From Triticum aestivum (taxonomy: Eukaryota > Streptophyta > Magnoliopsida > Poales > Poaceae): a DNA stretch of 64,000 nt. The notes under the pieces are model-generated. The model did no database searches and was not told the DNA's origin. It was given only the letters and a program-made list of their open reading frames with translations. The position numbers and the translations under genes were made by a program. Position 1 is the first letter of the stretch. The number at the start of each line of letters is the position of its first letter. The DNA is taken from the NCBI RefSeq assembly GCF_018294505.1, contig NC_057807.1:183981420-184045419 (forward strand), in the 5' to 3' direction. Positions 32,546 to 44,229 of this stretch are shown one piece after another.

Positions 32546-32939
32546 TGTTATTTGTACAGCAAGAGCCCTGTACTGAATCTGAAGTATTACATGTGTTTTT
32601 TGTTTGTGCCAATTTAAGTACTGGTTATTTATTTACTGTTAAATTGAAATATGAAGAATATGACCTTGCTAGCTAGGACCCACTTACCAAAACCTGACAA
32701 CTGGGACCCATTTGACTCGTGGGAAAAAACTGAAGCTGTTGAGGCAAAAAGGACATTGCCCAGAAATTAAAAAGGCTGAATAGTTGGGCCTGGCCCACAT
32801 AACTGACCGAAATTAATAAGAAAAAATATATATAAAGGGCTGAATTGTTGGGCTAGGCCCATGTAGAAAATCGAATTGGACTGGGCTGAATCTTGTGCCA
32901 CATCAGCTTGCCACGCTGGATGCCTACGTGGCCTGGGGG

Positions 32940-33143
32940 AGGTTGCTAGTGACCAAAACGCCACAGTAGGAATATTTTGGTCGTAAACGTCTTTGACCAT
33001 TCCAGAAGAAAGGTCGCTATAGTCAGTTTACGACGGCCAGCTTTTGACCTTCTGTTTTTGGTCACAAAAAGGTCATAAATGGAAATTTGTGACCTTTCAG
33101 TGACCAATAGTGATGGTCATAAGTTGACATATTTCTTGTAGTG
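32940..33143 (-). repeat. Right TIR and subterminal array of the CACTA
   Basis: ggtcgtaaac, tgaccat, ggtcgct, tgacctt, ggtcaca, ggtcataaa, gacctttca, gtgacca and ggtcataag crowd the last 170 bases. The final 29 bases are the inverted repeat ending cttgtagtg. Confidence 0.85.
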
Positions 33144-33754
33144 GATGAACTAGGGTTTTGGGAGGAGATGGTGCTGGTGAAGATGTTGATGGAGATTGAC
33201 CCCCTCTCGATGAGAGGATCATTGATGATGACGATGACGATGATTTCCACCTCCCGGAGGGAAGTTTCCCCGGCAGAACAGCTCTGTCGGAGCCCTAGAT
33301 TGGTTCCGCCAAGGATTCCCCTCGTGGCGGCGGAGTTTCGTCCCGTAACCATGCTTATGATTTTTTCCAGGGTAAAAGCCTTCATATAGCAGAAGATGGA
33401 CACTGAAGGGCCAGCAGGGGGCCCAGGAGACAGGGGGCGCGCCCAGTAGGGGTGGGCGCCCCCCACCCTCCTAGCCTGGGTATGGGGCCCCTCTGGTAGT
33501 TTCTTCGCTCAATAATTCTTTTTAATTCCAAAAATAACTTCTGTGGAGTTTCAGGATTTTTGGAGCTGTGCAGAATAAGTTTCCAATATTAGCTCCTTTT
33601 CCAGCCAGAATTCCAGTTGTCGGCATTCCCCCTCTTCATGGTAAACCTTGAAAAATAAGAGAGAATAGCCATAAGTATTGAGATATAATGTGTAATAACA
33701 GCCCATAATGCAATAAATATGGATCTAAAAGCATGATGCAAAATGGACGTATCA

Positions 33755-33915
33755 ACTCCCCCAAGCTTAGACCTCGCTTGTCCTCAAGCGGAAGCCGAAA
33801 TCGATAAATATGTCCACATGTTTAGAGATAGAGGTGTCGATAAAAATAAAATACGGACATGAGGGCATCATGATCATTCTTATAGCAGCAACATATATAG
33901 ATTTTGTCATATGAT
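33755..33915 (-). promoter_or_regulatory. Polypurine tract, hairpin and 3' end of element A internal region
   Basis: The minus strand ends ...ctaagcttgggggagt at the LTR boundary (33755-33770). Next to it cgcttg-tcct-caagcg (33775-33790) forms a 6-bp stem like that in element C. The remaining bases up to the Copia 1 insertion are non-coding. Confidence 0.8.
33911..33915. repeat. Left TSD of Copia 1 (atgat)
   Basis: Paired with attat at 42649-42653, one mismatch. The homologous empty site in element B reads catatgatttcttatg. Confidence 0.9.
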
Positions 33916-35653
33916 TGTTGGGGAACGTAGTAATTTCAAAAAAATTCCTACGCACACGCAAGATCATGGTGATGGCATAGCAACGAGAGGGGAGAGTGTT
34001 GTCCACGTACCCTCGTAGACCATAAGCGGAAGCGTTAGCACAACATGGTTGATGTAGTCGTACGTCTTCACGATCCGACCGATCCAAGCACCGAACGTAC
34101 GGCACCTCCGAGTTCAGCACACGTTCAGCTCGATGACGATCTCCGGGCTCCGATCCAGCAAAGCTCCGGAGATGAGTTCTGTCAGCACGACGGTGTGGTC
34201 ACGATGATGATGTTCAACCAGCGCAGGGCTTCGCCTAAACTCCGCGACGATATGACTGAGGTGGAATATGGTGGAGGGGGGCACCGCACACGGCTAAGGA
34301 ACGATCCGTAGATCAACTTGTGTCTCTAGGGTGCCCCCCCGCCCCCGTATATAAAGGAGCAAGGGGGGAGGCCGGCCGGCCCTTGGGGCACGCCAAGGAG
34401 GAGGAATCCTCTTCCTAGTAGGAGTAGGACTCCTCCTTTCCTACTCCTACTAGGAGGGGGAAGGAAGGGGGAGAGGGGGAAGGAAAGAGGGGGGCGCCGC
34501 CCCCCTCCTAGTCCAATTCGGAGCAGAGGGAGAGGGGGCGTGCAGCCCACCCTGTCCGCCCCTCTCTCTTCCCCTCTAAGGCCCATAAGGCCCATTACTC
34601 TCCCGGGGGGTTCCGGTAACCCCTCCGGCACTCCGGTTTTCTCCGAAATCACCCGGAACACTTCTGGTGTCCGAATATAGTCGTCCAATATATCAATCTT
34701 TATGTCTCGACCATTTCGAGACTCCTCGTCTTGTCCGTGATCACATCCGGGACTCCGAACAAACTTCGGTACATCAAAACTTATAAACTCATAATAAAAC
34801 TGCCATTGTAACGTTAAGCGTGCGGACCCTACGGGTTTGAGAACTATGTAGACATGACCTAGAACTATTCTCGGTCAATAACCAATAGTGGAACCTGGAT
34901 GCCCATATTGGTTCCTACATATTCTATGAAGATCTTTATCGGTCAAACCGCATAACAACATACGTTGTTCCCTTTGTCATCGGTATGTTACTTGCCCGAG
35001 ATTCGATCGTCGGTATCCAATACCTAGTTCAATCTCATTACCGGCAAGTCTCTTTACTCGTTACGTAATGCATCATCCCGTAACCAACTCATTGGTCACA
35101 TTGCTTGCAAGGCTTATAGTGATGTGCATTACCGAGAGCGCCTAGAGATACCTCTCCGACAATCGGAGTGACAAAACCTAATCTCGAAATACGCCAACTC
35201 AACATGTACCTTCGGAGACACCTGAAGTACTCCTTTATAATCACCCAGTTATGTTGTGACGTTTGGTAGTACCCAAAGTGTTCCTCCGGTAAACGGGAGT
35301 TGCATAATTCTCATAGTTACAGGAACATGTACAAGTCATGAAGAAAGCAATAGCAATATACTAAACGATCAAGTGCTAGGCTAACGGTATGGGTCATGTC
35401 AATCACATCATTCTCCTAATGATGTGATCCCATTAATCAAATGACAACACATGTCTATGGTTAGGAAACTTAACCATCTTTGATTAATGAGCTAGTCAAG
35501 TAGAGGCATACTAGTGACTATATGTTTGTCTATGTATTCACACATGTATCATGTTTCCGGTTAATACAATTCTAGCATGAATAATAAACATTTATCATGA
35601 TATGAGGAAATAAATAATAACTTTATTATTGCCTCTAGGGCATATTTCCTTCA
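33916..35653 (-). repeat. Copia 1 3' LTR
   Basis: It starts tgttggggaacgtagtaatttc and ends catatttccttca. Matches 40910-42648. It has a TATA motif at 34348-34355 (read on the minus strand as tttatata) and a palindromic agtaggagtaggactcctcctttcc-type segment near 34418-34453. No genes. Confidence 0.92.
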
Positions 35654-35685
35654 TCTCCCACTTGCACTAGAGTCAATAATCTAGA

Positions 35686-36558
35686 TTACATAGTAATGAT
35701 TCTAACACCCATGGAGTCTTGGTGCTGATCATGTTTTGCTCGTGAGAGAGGCTTAGTCAACGGGTCTGCAACATTCAGATCCGTATGTATCTTGCAAATC
35801 TCTATGTCTCCCACTTGGACTTGGTCCCGAATGGAATTGAAGCATCTCTTGATGTGCTTGGTCCTCTTGTGAAATCTGGATTCCTTTGCCAAGGCAATTG
35901 CACCAGTATTGTCACAGAAGATCTTCATTGGTCCCGATGCACTAGGTATGATACCTAGATCTGAAATGAACTCCTTCATCCAGACTCCTTCATTTGCTGC
36001 TTCCGAAGCAGCTATGTACTCCGCTTCACATGTAGATCCCGCCACGATGCTTTGTTTACAACTGCACCAACATACAGCTCCACCATTTAATAAAAACACG
36101 TATCCGGTTTGCGATTTAGAATCGTCCGGATCAGTGTCAAAGCTTGCATTGACGTAACCATTTACGACTAGCTCTTTGTCACCTCCATATACGAGAAACA
36201 TATCCTTAGTCCTTTTTAGGTATTTCAGGATGTTCTTGACTGCTGTCTAGTGATCCACTCCTGGATTACTTTGGTACCTTCCTGCCAAGCTTATTGCTAA
36301 GCATACGTCAGGTCTGGTACACAGCATTGCATACATGATAGAGCCTATGGCTGAAGCATAGGGCCCATCTTTCATTTTCTCTCTATCTTCTGCTGTGGTC
36401 GGGCATTGAGTTTGACTCAACTTCACACCTTGTAGCACGGGCAAGAACCCTTTCTTTTCCTGATCTAGTTTGAACTTTTTCAAAATTTTATCAAGGTATG
36501 TGCTTTGTGAAAGTCCTATTAAGCGTCTTGATCTATCTCTATAGATCTTGATGCCCAA
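35686..36558 (-). pseudogene. Copia 1 RNase H and 3' part of reverse transcriptase
   Basis: Two open stretches in one frame, 36558-36247 and 36201-35686, separated by a TAG (36249-36247) where relatives have Trp (H-W-TAVKN). The first holds the end of RT (LGIKIYRDRSRRLIGLSQ, CPTTAEDREKM). The second is RNase H, with SFDTDPDDSKSQTGYVF, STCEAEYIAASEA and DNTGAIALAKES. It ends ...GVRIITM at 35686, close to the polypurine tract. The frame is also cut from the main RT by a TAA at 36564-36562. Confidence 0.9.
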
Positions 36559-36561
36559 TAT

Positions 36562-37110
36562 TTAAGCAGCTTCACCGAGGTCTTTCATTGAAAAACTTTT
36601 ATTCAAGTATCCCTTTATGCTATCCAGAAATTCTATATCATTTCCAATTAATAATATGTCATCTACATATAATATCAGAAATGCTACAGAGCTCCCACTC
36701 ACTTTCTTGTAAATACAAGCTTCTCCAAAAGTCTGTATAAAACCATATGCTTTGATCACACTATCAAAACGTTTATTCCAACTACGAGATGCTTGCACCA
36801 GTCCATAAATGGATCGCTGGAGCATGCATACTTTGTTAGCACCTTTTGGATCAACAAAACCTTATGGCTGCATCATATACAACTCTTCTTCCAGAAATCC
36901 ATTCAAGAATGCAGTTTTGACATCCATTTGCCAAATTTCATAATCATGAAATGCAGCAATAGCTAACATGATTCAGACAGACTTAAGCATCGCTACGGGT
37001 GAGAAGGTCTCATCGTAGTCAACCCCTTGAACTTGTCAAAAACCTTTCGCAACAAGTCGAGCTTTATAGACAGTTACATTACCGTCAGCGTCAGTCTTCT
37101 TCTTAAAGAT
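36562..37110 (-). pseudogene. Copia 1 reverse transcriptase, central part
   Basis: Contains MDVKTAFLNG (catalytic Asp region), RSIYGLVQASRSWNKRFD and YVDDILLIGND (YVDD box). Stops interrupt it near 36863 (a codon before GFVDPK) and near 36980, and at 36564-36562, so no functional enzyme is possible. The frame otherwise matches Copia 2 closely. Confidence 0.88.
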
Positions 37111-37962
37111 CTATTTATTCTCTATGGCTTGCCGATCATCGGGCAAGTCAACCAAAGTCCATACTTTGTTTTCATACATGGATCCCATCTCAGATTTCAT
37201 GGCCTCTAGCCATTTTGCGGAATCTGGGCTCATCATCGCTTCCTCATAGTTCGTAGGTTCATCATGGTGAAGTAATATGACTTCCAGAATAGGATTACCG
37301 TACCACTCTGGTGCGGATCTTACTCTGGTAGACCTACGAGGTTCAGTAGAAACTTGATCTGAAGTTTCATGATCAATATCATTAGCTTCCTCACTAATTG
37401 GTGTAGTTGTCACAGGAACCGGTTCTTGTGATGAACTACTTTCCAATAAGGGAGTAGATACAGTTATCTCATCAAGTTCTACTTTCCTCCCACTCACTTC
37501 TTTCGAGAGAAACTCCTTCTCTAGAAAGGATCCGATTTTAGCAACGAAAATCTTGCCTTCAGATCTGTGATAGAAGGTGTACCCAATGGTCTCTTTTGGG
37601 TATCCTATGAAGACACATTTCTCCGATTTGGGTTCGAGCTTATCTGGTTGAAGTTTCTTCACATAAGCATCGCAGCCCCAAACTTTAAGAAATGACAACT
37701 TTTGTTTCTTGCCAAACCACAGTTCATAAGGCGTCGTCTCAACGGATTTTGATGGTGCCCTATTTAACGTGAATGCGGCCGTCTCTAAAGAATAACCCCA
37801 AAATGATAGCGGTAAATCAGTAAGAGACATCATAGATCGCACCATATCTAGTAAAGTACGATTACGACGTTCGGACACACCATTTCGTTGTGGTGTTCTG
37901 GGTGGCGTGAGTTGCGAAACTATTCCGCATTGTTTCAAGTGTAGACCAAACTCGTAACTCAA
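37111..37962 (-). pseudogene. Copia 1 integrase, C-terminal two-thirds
   Basis: A 283-codon frame including the third catalytic residue in PQRNGVSERRNRT (Glu), then the C-terminal region KVWGCDAYVKKLQPDK, CVFIGYPKETIGYTFY and the linker to RT with RRSTRVRSAPEWYG. A TGA (37983-37981) just upstream replaces the Arg codon of RSDRGGEY, cutting the DDE core in two. The second catalytic Asp lies right after that stop. Confidence 0.9.
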
Positions 37963-37983
37963 ATATTCTCCTCCACGATCAGA

Positions 37984-39672
37984 TCATAGAAACTTTATTT
38001 TCTTGTTATGATGATTTTCCACTTCACTCTGAAATTCTTTAAACTTTTCAAATGTTTCAGACTTGTGTTTCATTAAGTAGATATACCCATATCTGCTCAA
38101 ATCATCTGTGAAGGTGAGAAAATAACGATATCCGCCGTGAACCTCAACATTCATTGGACCACAAACATCAGTATGTATGATTTCCAACAAATCAGTTGCT
38201 CGCTCCATAGTTCCGGAGAACGGCGTTTTAGTCATCTTGCCCATGAGGCACGGTTCGCAAGTACCAAGTGATTCATAATCAAGTGATTCCAAAAGCCCAT
38301 CAGTATGGAGTTTCTTCATGCGCTTTACACCGATATGATCTAAACGGCAGTGCCACAAATAAGTTGCACTATCGTTATCAACTCTGCATCTTTTGGTTTC
38401 AATACTATGAACATGTGTATCACTACTATAGAGATTCAATAAAAATAGACCACTCTTCAAGGGTGCATGACCATAAAAGATATTACTCATATAAATAGAA
38501 CAACCATTATTCTCTGATTTAAATGAATAACCGTCTCGCATCAAACAAGATCCAGATATAATGTTCATGCTCAACGCTGGCACCAAATAACAATTATTTA
38601 GGTCTAAAACTAACCCCGATGGTAGATGTAGAGGTAGCGTGCCGACCGCGATCACATCGACTTTGGAACCATTTCCCACGCGCATCGTCACCTCGTCCTT
38701 AGCCATTCTTCGCTTAATCCGTAGTCCCTGTTTCGAGTTGCAAATATTAGCAACAGAACCAATATCAAATACCCAGGTGCTACTGCGAGCGTTAGTAAGG
38801 TACACATCAATAACATGTATATCACATATACCTTTGTTCACTTTGCCATCCTTCTTATCCGCCAAATACTTGGGGCAGTTCCGCTTCCAGTGTCCAGTCT
38901 GCTTGCAATAGAAGCACTCGGTTTCAGGCTTAGGTCCAGACTTGGGTTTCTTCTCTTGAGCAGCAACTTTCTTGCTGTTCTTTTTGAAGTTCCCCTTCTT
39001 CTTCCCTTTGCCCTTTTTCTTGAAACTAGTGGTTTTGTTAACCATCAACACTTGATGCTCCTTCTTGATTTCTACCTCCGCGGCTTTCAGCATCGCGAAG
39101 AGCTCGGGAATAGTCTTGTTCATCCCTTGCATATTATAGTTCATCACAAAGCTCTTGTAGCTTGGTGGCAGTGATTGAAGAATTCTGTCAATGACACTAT
39201 CATCAGGAAGATTAACTCCTAGTTGAATCAAGTGATTATTATACCCAGACATTTTGAGTATATGTTCACTGACAGAACTATTCTCCTCCATCTTGCAGCT
39301 ATAGAACTTATTGGAGACTTCATATCTCTCTATCCGGGCATTTGCTTGAAATATTAACTTCAACTCCTGGAACATCTCATATGCTCCATGACATTCAAAA
39401 TGTCGTTGAAGACCCGGTTCTAAGCCGTAAAGCATGGCACACTAAACTATCGAGTAGTCATCAGCTTTGCTCTGCCAGACGTTCTTAACGTCGTTAAGTG
39501 CATCAGCAGCAGGCCTGGCACCCAGCGGTGCTTCCAGGACGTAACTTTTCTGTGCAGCAATGAGGATAATCCTCAGGTTACGGACCTAGTCCATGTAATT
39601 GCTACCATCATCTTTCAACTTTGCTTTCTCAAGGAACGCATTAAAATTCAACGGAACAACAGCACGAGCCAT
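37984..39672 (-). pseudogene. Copia 1 gag, protease and integrase N-terminus
   Basis: The ancestral ATG is at 39672 (MARAVVPLN). TAG codons at 39588-39586 (Trp in relatives) and 39444-39442 (Gln in relatives) break gag. The longest remaining frame, 39435-37984, has a CCHC knuckle (CFYCKQTGHWKRNC), a protease whose active site reads FDIGSVA instead of FDTGAVA, and the integrase HHCC zinc region (WHCRLDHIGVKRM ... CEPCLMGK) plus the first catalytic Asp (IHTDVCGPM). Confidence 0.9.
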
Positions 39673-40895
39673 CTATCTACAAACAAACATAGACAAGCAA
39701 AATACTATCAGGTACTAAGTTCATGATAAATTTAAGTTCAATTAATCATATTACTTAAGAACTCCCACTTAGACAGACATCTCTCTAGTCATCTAAGTGA
39801 TCACGTGATCCAAATCAACTAAACCATGTCCGATCATCATGTGAGATGGAGTAGTTTCAATGGTGAACATCACTATGTTGATCATATCTACTATATGATT
39901 CACGTTCGACCTTTCGGTCTCCGTGTTCCGAGGCCATATCTATATATGCTAGGCTCATCAAGTATGACCTGAGTATTCCGCATGTGCAACTGTTTTGCAC
40001 CCGTTGTATTTGAACATAGAGCCTATCACACCCGATCATCACGTGGTGTCTCAACACGAAGAACTTTCGCAACGGTGCATACTCAGGGAGAACACTTCTT
40101 GATTATTAGTGAGAGATCATCTTAAAATGCTACCGTCAATCAAAGCAAGATAAGATGCATAAAGGATAAACATCACATGCAATCAATATAAGTGATATGA
40201 TATGGCCATCATCATCTTGTGCTTGTGATCTCCATCTTCGAAGCACCGTCGTGATCACCATCATCACCGGCGCGACACCTTGATCTCCATCGTAGCATCA
40301 TTGTCGTTACGCCATCTATTGCTTCTACGACTATCGCTACCGCTTAGTGATAAAGTAAAGCAATTACAGGGCGTTTGCATTTCATACAATAAAGCGACAA
40401 CCATATGGCTCCTGCCAGTTGCCGATAACTTCGGTTACAAAACTTGATCATCTCATACAATAAAATATAGCATCACGTCTTGACCATATCACATCACAAC
40501 ATGCCCTGCAAAAACAAGTTAGACGTCATCTACTTTGTTGTTGCAAATTTTACGTGGCTGCTACGGGCTTAGCAAGAACCATTCTTACCTACGCATCAAA
40601 ACCACAACGATAGTTCGTCAATTTGGTGATGTTTTAACCTTCGCAGGGATTGGGCGTAGCCACACTCGATTCAGCTAAAGTGAGAGAGACAGACACCCGC
40701 CAGCCACCTTTAAGCACGAGTGCTCGTAACGGTGAAACCAGTCTCGCGTAAGCGTACACGTAATATCGGTCCGGGCCACTTCATCTCACAATACCGCCGA
40801 ACCAAAGTATGACATGCTGGTAAGCAGTATGACTTGTATTGCCCACAACTCACTTGTGTTCTACTCGTGCATATAACATCAACACATAAAACCTA
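39673..40895 (-). other. Copia 1 5' leader, non-coding
   Basis: About 1.2 kb between the gag start and the primer site. Parallel to 55666-56949 in Copia 2, including acgtggctg and gagacagacacccgccagccacctt. No credible ORF; the 71-codon frame at 39857 is not conserved in Copia 2. Confidence 0.8.
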
Positions 40896-40908
40896 GGCTC
40901 TGATACCA
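40896..40908 (-). promoter_or_regulatory. Copia 1 primer-binding site (tRNA-iMet)
   Basis: The minus strand reads TGGTATCAGAGCC, one base from the 5' LTR. Confidence 0.93.
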
Positions 40909-40909
40909 C

Positions 40910-42648
40910 TGTTGGGGAACGTAGTAATTTCAAAAAAATTCCTACGCACACGCAAGATCATGGTGATGACATAGCAACGAGAGGGGAGAGTGTTGTCCAT
41001 GTACCCTCATAGACTGTAAGCGGAAGTGTTAGCACAACGCGGTTGATGTAGTCGTACGTCTTCACGATCCAACCGATCCAAGCACCGAACGTACGGCACC
41101 TCCGAGTTCAGCACACGTTCAGCTCGATGACGATCTCCGGGCTCCGATCCAGCAAAGCTCTGGAGATGAGTTCCGTCAGCACGACGGCGTGGTGATGATG
41201 ATGATGTTCTACCGGCGCAGGGCTTCGCCTAAACTTCGCGACGATATGACTGAGGTGGAATATGGTGGAGGGGGGCACCGCACACGACTAAGGAACGATC
41301 CATAGATCAACTTGTGTCTCTGGGGTGCCCCCCCGCCCCCGTATATAAAGGAGCAAGGGGGGAGGCCGACCGGCCCTTGGGGCACGCCAAGGAGGAGGAA
41401 TCCTCTTCCTAGTAGGAGTAGGACTCCTCCTTTCCTACTCCTACTAGGAGGGGGACGGAAGGGGGAGAGGGGGAAGGAAAGAGGGGGGCGCCACCCCCCC
41501 TCCTAGTCCAATTCGGACCAGAGGGAGAGGGGGCGCGCGGCCCACCCTGGCCGCCCCTCTCTCTTCCCCTCTAAGGCCCATAAGCCCCATTACTCTCCCG
41601 GGGGGTTCCGGTAACCCCTGTGGCACTCTGGTTTTCTCCGAAATCACCCGGAACACTTCCGGTGTCCGAATATAGTCGTCCAATATATCAATCTTTATGT
41701 CTCGACCATTTCGAGACTCCTCGTCATGTCCGTGATCACATTCGGGACTCCGAACAAACTTCGGTACATCAAAACTTATAAACTCATAATAAAACTATCG
41801 TCGTAACGTTAAGCGTGCGGACCCTACGGGTTCGAGAACTATGTAGACATGACCTAGAACTATTCTCGGTCAATAACCAATAGCGGAACCTGGATGCCCA
41901 TATTGGTTCCTACATATTCTACGAAGATCTTTATCGGTCAAACCGCATAACAACATACGTTGTTCCCTTTGTCATCGGTATGTTACTTGCCCGAGATTCG
42001 ATCGTCGGTATCCAATACCTAGTTCAATCTCGTTACCGGCAAGTCTCTTTACTCGTTACGTAATGCATCATCCCGTAACCAACTCATTGGTCACATTGCT
42101 TGCAAGGCTTATAGTGATGTGCATTACCGAGAGGGCCCAGAGATACCTCTCCGACAATCGGTGTGACAAAACCTAATCTCGAAATACGCCAACTCAACAT
42201 GTACCTTCGGAGACACCTGTAGTACTCCTTTATAATCACCCAGTTACGTTGTGACGTTTGGTAGTACCCAAAGTGTTCCTCCGGTAAACGGGAGTTGCAT
42301 AATTCTCATAGTTACAGGAACATGTATAAGTCATGAAGAAAGCAATAGCAATATACTAAACGATCAAGTGCTAGGCTAACGGAATGGGTCATGTCAATCA
42401 CATCATTCTCCTAATGATGTGATCCCATTAATCAAATGACAACACATGTCTATGGTTAGGAAACTTAACCATCTTTGATTAATGAGCTAGTCAAGTAGAG
42501 GCATACTAGTGACTATATGTTTGTCTATGTATTCACACATGTATCATGTTTCCGGTTAATACAATTCTAGCATGAATAATAAACATTTATCATGATATGA
42601 GGAAATAAATAATAACTTTATTATTGCCTCTAGGGCATATTTCCTTCA
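40910..42648 (-). repeat. Copia 1 5' LTR
   Basis: 1739 bases, matching 33916-35653. TATA motif at 41342-41349. Ends catatttccttca followed by the TSD attat. Confidence 0.92.
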
Positions 42649-42653
42649 ATTAT

Positions 42654-43857
42654 TTCTTATGCTCAAGTAACAATCAATTCACAATGTCAAGTATGGTTCA
42701 GAAAATTCACTAGGAACTAACAAACTATAATCTCAGTCATTGAAGCAGTTGCAATTTGTCGTAATATTAGAAAGAGTCAAGAGTAGAGCTTTTTAGCAAG
42801 TCCACATACTCAACTATCATATAGTCTTCTACAATTGCTAACACTCACGCAATACTTGTGGTTATGGAGTTCCAACCGGACACTAAGAAAGATAGGGGCT
42901 TATTGTTGCCTCCCAACGTATTCACCTTTGGGTGATGTCAACAATAATAATTCATGCTAACTTACATACAATTGGATATATATATCAAGATCTTTCAAAC
43001 ACGATGAGCTTGCCAAAGGATACAATTAAAAAGGAAAGGTGAAGATCACCTTGACTCTTGCATAAAGTAAAAGACATAAAGTAAAAGATAGGCCCTTCGC
43101 AGAGGGAAGCAGAGGTTGTCATGTGCTTTTAGGGTTGGATGCACAAAATCTTAATGCAAAAGAACGTCACTTTATATTTCCACTTGTATATGGACCTTTA
43201 TTGTGCAGTCTGCCGCTTTTATTGCTTCCACTTGGTGCAAGGAATTGGCTAGCATGAGGGGGAAAGGCAAGCTCAACATGTTGGGAAGATCAATGACAAT
43301 ATACTTTAACTGAGGTGTGAGAAAACATAAACCATTACGTTGTCTACCTTGTCCAACATCAACTCTTTTAGCATGTCATACTTAATGAGTGCTCACAATC
43401 ATAAAAGACGTCCAAGATAATATATTTGTATGTGAAAACCTCTCTTTCCTTATTACTTCCTATTAATTGCAACGATGACCAAAAGTAAGTTTGTCAACTC
43501 TCAACAACTTTTATGCCTCATACTTTTTATGTGTGAAGTCATTACTATCCATAAGATCAATATGAACCCTTTTATTCTTTTTATTCTTTCTACTTTCTCA
43601 AGATCATGGCAATATAGCAAAGCCCTTTACTCAACACTAATCTTTATTATAGATAGCTCACAAACGCGATTACATAAAGAGATCACAAAGCAAAACTCAA
43701 AACTACTTGATACTAAAACTTCAATCTACTAGATCAAGATATTACAAAAAGGATCGAGCTAAATAAAACGATAAATATAGGAGTGTGATGGTGATACGAT
43801 ACCGGGGCACCTCCCCAAGCTTGGCAGTTGCCAAGGGGAGTGCCCATACCCATGTGA
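42654..43857 (-). other. Non-coding 3' internal region of element A
   Basis: AT-rich spacer parallel to 22640-24061 of element B, lacking about 150 bases present in B (deletion near 43227). The 85-codon plus-strand frame at 43475 has no family features. Confidence 0.8.
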
Positions 43858-44229
43858 TTATGTCCTCGGAGGTGATGGAGGTGGTGATGATGATGGTGGA
43901 TAATCACACATCAAACGTAAAAGCTCCTCTAATTTGCGGATGATACCCTTGAGCCCTACAATATGATCCTTCAACAAAATATTTTCCTGCGTGAGATACT
44001 TGTTTTGTATGCGAGCTAACTCAATCATCTTGAAAGCTTCAATCTCAGTTGGGGTGAAGAGGTTAGGAAGAGGTGGAGGGATGTCTTCTTCTTTCACTTC
44101 CGGAGCTTGATCCTCCATGGCCTTCTTGATCCCTTCATCCTTGTTGATCTCCTCCGGTTCTTCTCTTTTCAGCTCTATCTTCAATAGCCAAGCATCCTTG
44201 TCTTCATTGTTGAAGTAGGGCGACGTCAT
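43858..44229 (-). CDS. Element A 3' ORF, acidic coiled-coil protein, unknown
   Basis: A 123-codon open frame (MTSPYFNNEDKDAWLLKIELK...) at the same position as the B ORF but a different protein. Glu/Lys-rich N-terminal half with EEPEEINKDEG, a Pro-rich patch (DIPPPLPNLFTPTE), a Leu/Ile heptad stretch (about residues 65-110: FKMIELARIQNKYL ... IIRKLEELLRL) and a Ser/Pro-rich tail ending PPSPPRT. No membrane segment. Function unknown. Confidence 0.55.
   Translation of the reverse strand: MTSPYFNNEDKDAWLLKIELKREEPEEINKDEGIKKAMEDQAPEVKEEDIPPPLPNLFTPTEIEAFKMIELARIQNKYLTQENILLKDHIVGLKGIIRKLEELLRLMCDYPPSSSPPPSPPRT

Larger units (their letters stand above)
25611..33143. mobile_element. 7.5-kb CACTA-type transposon, non-autonomous
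   Basis: Termini are CACTACAAGAAATACGTCAA (left) and its inverted partner CACTACAAGAAATATGTCAA (right), 29 bases matching with one difference. The 3-bp duplication gat lies at 25608-25610 and 33144-33146. Both the B LTR and the right A LTR keep the empty site ggatacaagagatgaactagg. Dense ggtcat/atgacc subterminal motifs flank both ends. No transposase is recognised. The interior has a tandem 663-bp repeat, a GC-rich gene-like block with spliceable exons, and T/G-rich low-complexity DNA. Strand cannot be assigned without a transposase. Confidence 0.88.
24699..33754 (-). repeat. 3' LTR of element A, split by a CACTA
   Basis: The LTR parts are 24699-25610 and 33147-33754, about 1520 bases together. 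The sequence follows that of the right-hand LTR (62596 onward) and of element B. It ends ggacgtatca next to actcccccaagcttag, the polypurine tract on the minus strand. Confidence 0.88.
33916..42648 (-). mobile_element. Copia 1, Angela/WIS/BARE1 group, full length, decayed
   Basis: An 8.73-kb Ty1/Copia element on the minus strand with LTRs of 1738 and 1739 bases, a 5-bp TSD with one mismatch, a tRNA-iMet primer site and a polypurine tract next to the left LTR (tctcccacttgcac, 35654-35667). The order gag-PR-INT-RT-RH is Copia type. The single long reading frame is broken by at least six stop codons, so it cannot move by itself. The LTRs remain very similar, with scattered substitutions. Confidence 0.92.
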
